A stretch of DNA of 64,000 bases from Bursaphelenchus xylophilus (lineage: Eukaryota > Nematoda > Chromadorea > Rhabditida > Aphelenchoididae). A program made the translations under genes and the position numbers. Of the stretch, positions 63,420 to 64,000 are shown piece by piece. Position 1 is the first letter of the stretch. Each line of letters opens with the position of its first letter. The DNA is taken from assembly GCA_904066235.2 (NCBI GenBank), contig CAJFCV020000002.1, forward strand, positions 1,922,001 to 1,986,000, given 5' to 3'. Below the pieces are notes generated by a model, which worked only from the letters and a program-made list of their open reading frames with translations, made no database searches and was not told where the DNA came from.

Positions 63420-63788
63420 GAGAGTGGTAAACAACGTGCTTATACGCGATCATCGCGATTATTACAAAAGGCTACAAATTTCGCTTTAACAATGGGGTTT
63501 CGAAAAATTTTTAATGTCAAAAAATTGAAATACTGTTTCATTTACAACATTTAAAAGTGCAGTTACATTTTTACATCTTCAAGTTGAAAGATTCTTCTCT
63601 CAATCCGCAATTCTTTGAATGCCAAAAATTCTTGGCATTCTGTTGCAACCTCAAAAAATAATTCGGAAAAACGCGTCTTTGAGGATTAGGGGTTTGTGCA
63701 ACGTCACATAAAACTCATTTGAATAAAAACATAAAATTCATTTTGAGTTTTTGATGGAAAAACGGAAGACTTTATTTTACACCTCCTA

Positions 63789-64000
63789 ATGCGGCTGGTC
63801 TTGTATTTTGTCCTTGTTTTTTCTCTTATTATGAATGTAAATGGCTTTCAAAATCTTCAGAAGCATGTCAGGCAAGTCTTAAAATCGATTTTTATCAATT
63901 TTGTTCATCTTTTTTAGTAATTTTATCCGGAACTCTCGAAAAACAGCATGTGGACCAAAGGGAGTCGACAATATTTCGGTCGCAGCTGCTACAATGATGG
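63789..64000 (+). CDS. probable secreted protein, N-terminal exons, cut by window end
   Basis: ATG at 63789. Exon 63789-63871 encodes a classic signal peptide: MRL, hydrophobic core VLYFVLVFSLIM, then NVNGFQ with likely cleavage after NG. A 46-nt intron (63872-63917) runs from GCAAGT to TTTTTTAG, a GC-AG intron preceded by CAG, the usual context for that class. The next exon continues in frame to the window edge (NFIRNSRKTACGPKGVDN). Signal peptide, intron and open frame agree, so I think it is real; the family is unknown and the 3' part lies outside. Confidence 0.55.

Overview
The window is AT-rich, repeat-dense, intron-bearing eukaryotic DNA that I read as nematode, most likely Caenorhabditis or a close rhabditid. 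The evidence is: very short GT-AG introns (about 40 nt) with TTTCAG acceptors, a nuclear hormone receptor gene of nematode style, and large numbers of short palindromic DNA transposons. It holds one well-supported gene, a handful of isolated coding-like exons, and little else but transposon remnants and AT-rich spacer.

Layout. 1-2.5 kb: minus-strand exons that look like pieces of a membrane receptor, broken by MITEs. 3.96-10.48 kb: a minus-strand nuclear hormone receptor gene, seven exons resolved, with its first exon or exons not found. 10.5-18.9 kb: spacer with MITEs, two GC-rich blocks that could be regulatory, and a foldback transposon carrying a tRNA-like sequence. 18.9-21.0 kb: a 2.1-kb inverted duplication of the 3' part of an unknown gene, one arm intact and the other broken. 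21-44 kb: spacer, MITEs and minisatellites. 44.3-45.7 kb: two minus-strand coding-like exons of an unknown protein. 47.3-49.7 kb: a second tRNA-carrying foldback element and a near-perfect palindrome with mariner-type ends. 51.2-55.2 kb: nested insertions. 56.5-60.9 kb: a nested composite of three inverted-repeat elements. The window ends in the first exons of a plus-strand gene for a probable secreted protein.

Five dispersed repeat families recur; I use these labels throughout. A: ends TCAGTCTGTCGGGAAAAT, TA target duplication. B: ends CTAGTCCGTTCGTAAAGTCG, often with internal TTGCACAGTGCAA motifs. C: ends CARGGGAAGTACTYCAAGTG, with a TNA (TTA, TAA or TCA) target duplication as in Tc4/Tc5. 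D: ends CAGTGGGGGACCTGATCCAG, TA target duplication. E: a dispersed repeat of about 300 bp without clear terminal repeats. No transposase gene was recognised, so all copies look non-autonomous.

The receptor gene is the only locus whose function can be named. The most unusual signals are structural: tRNA-like sequences inside C-type foldback elements, a split gene duplicated head to head around an inverted centre, and a transposon nest in which one arm still shows the empty site of an insertion present in the other.
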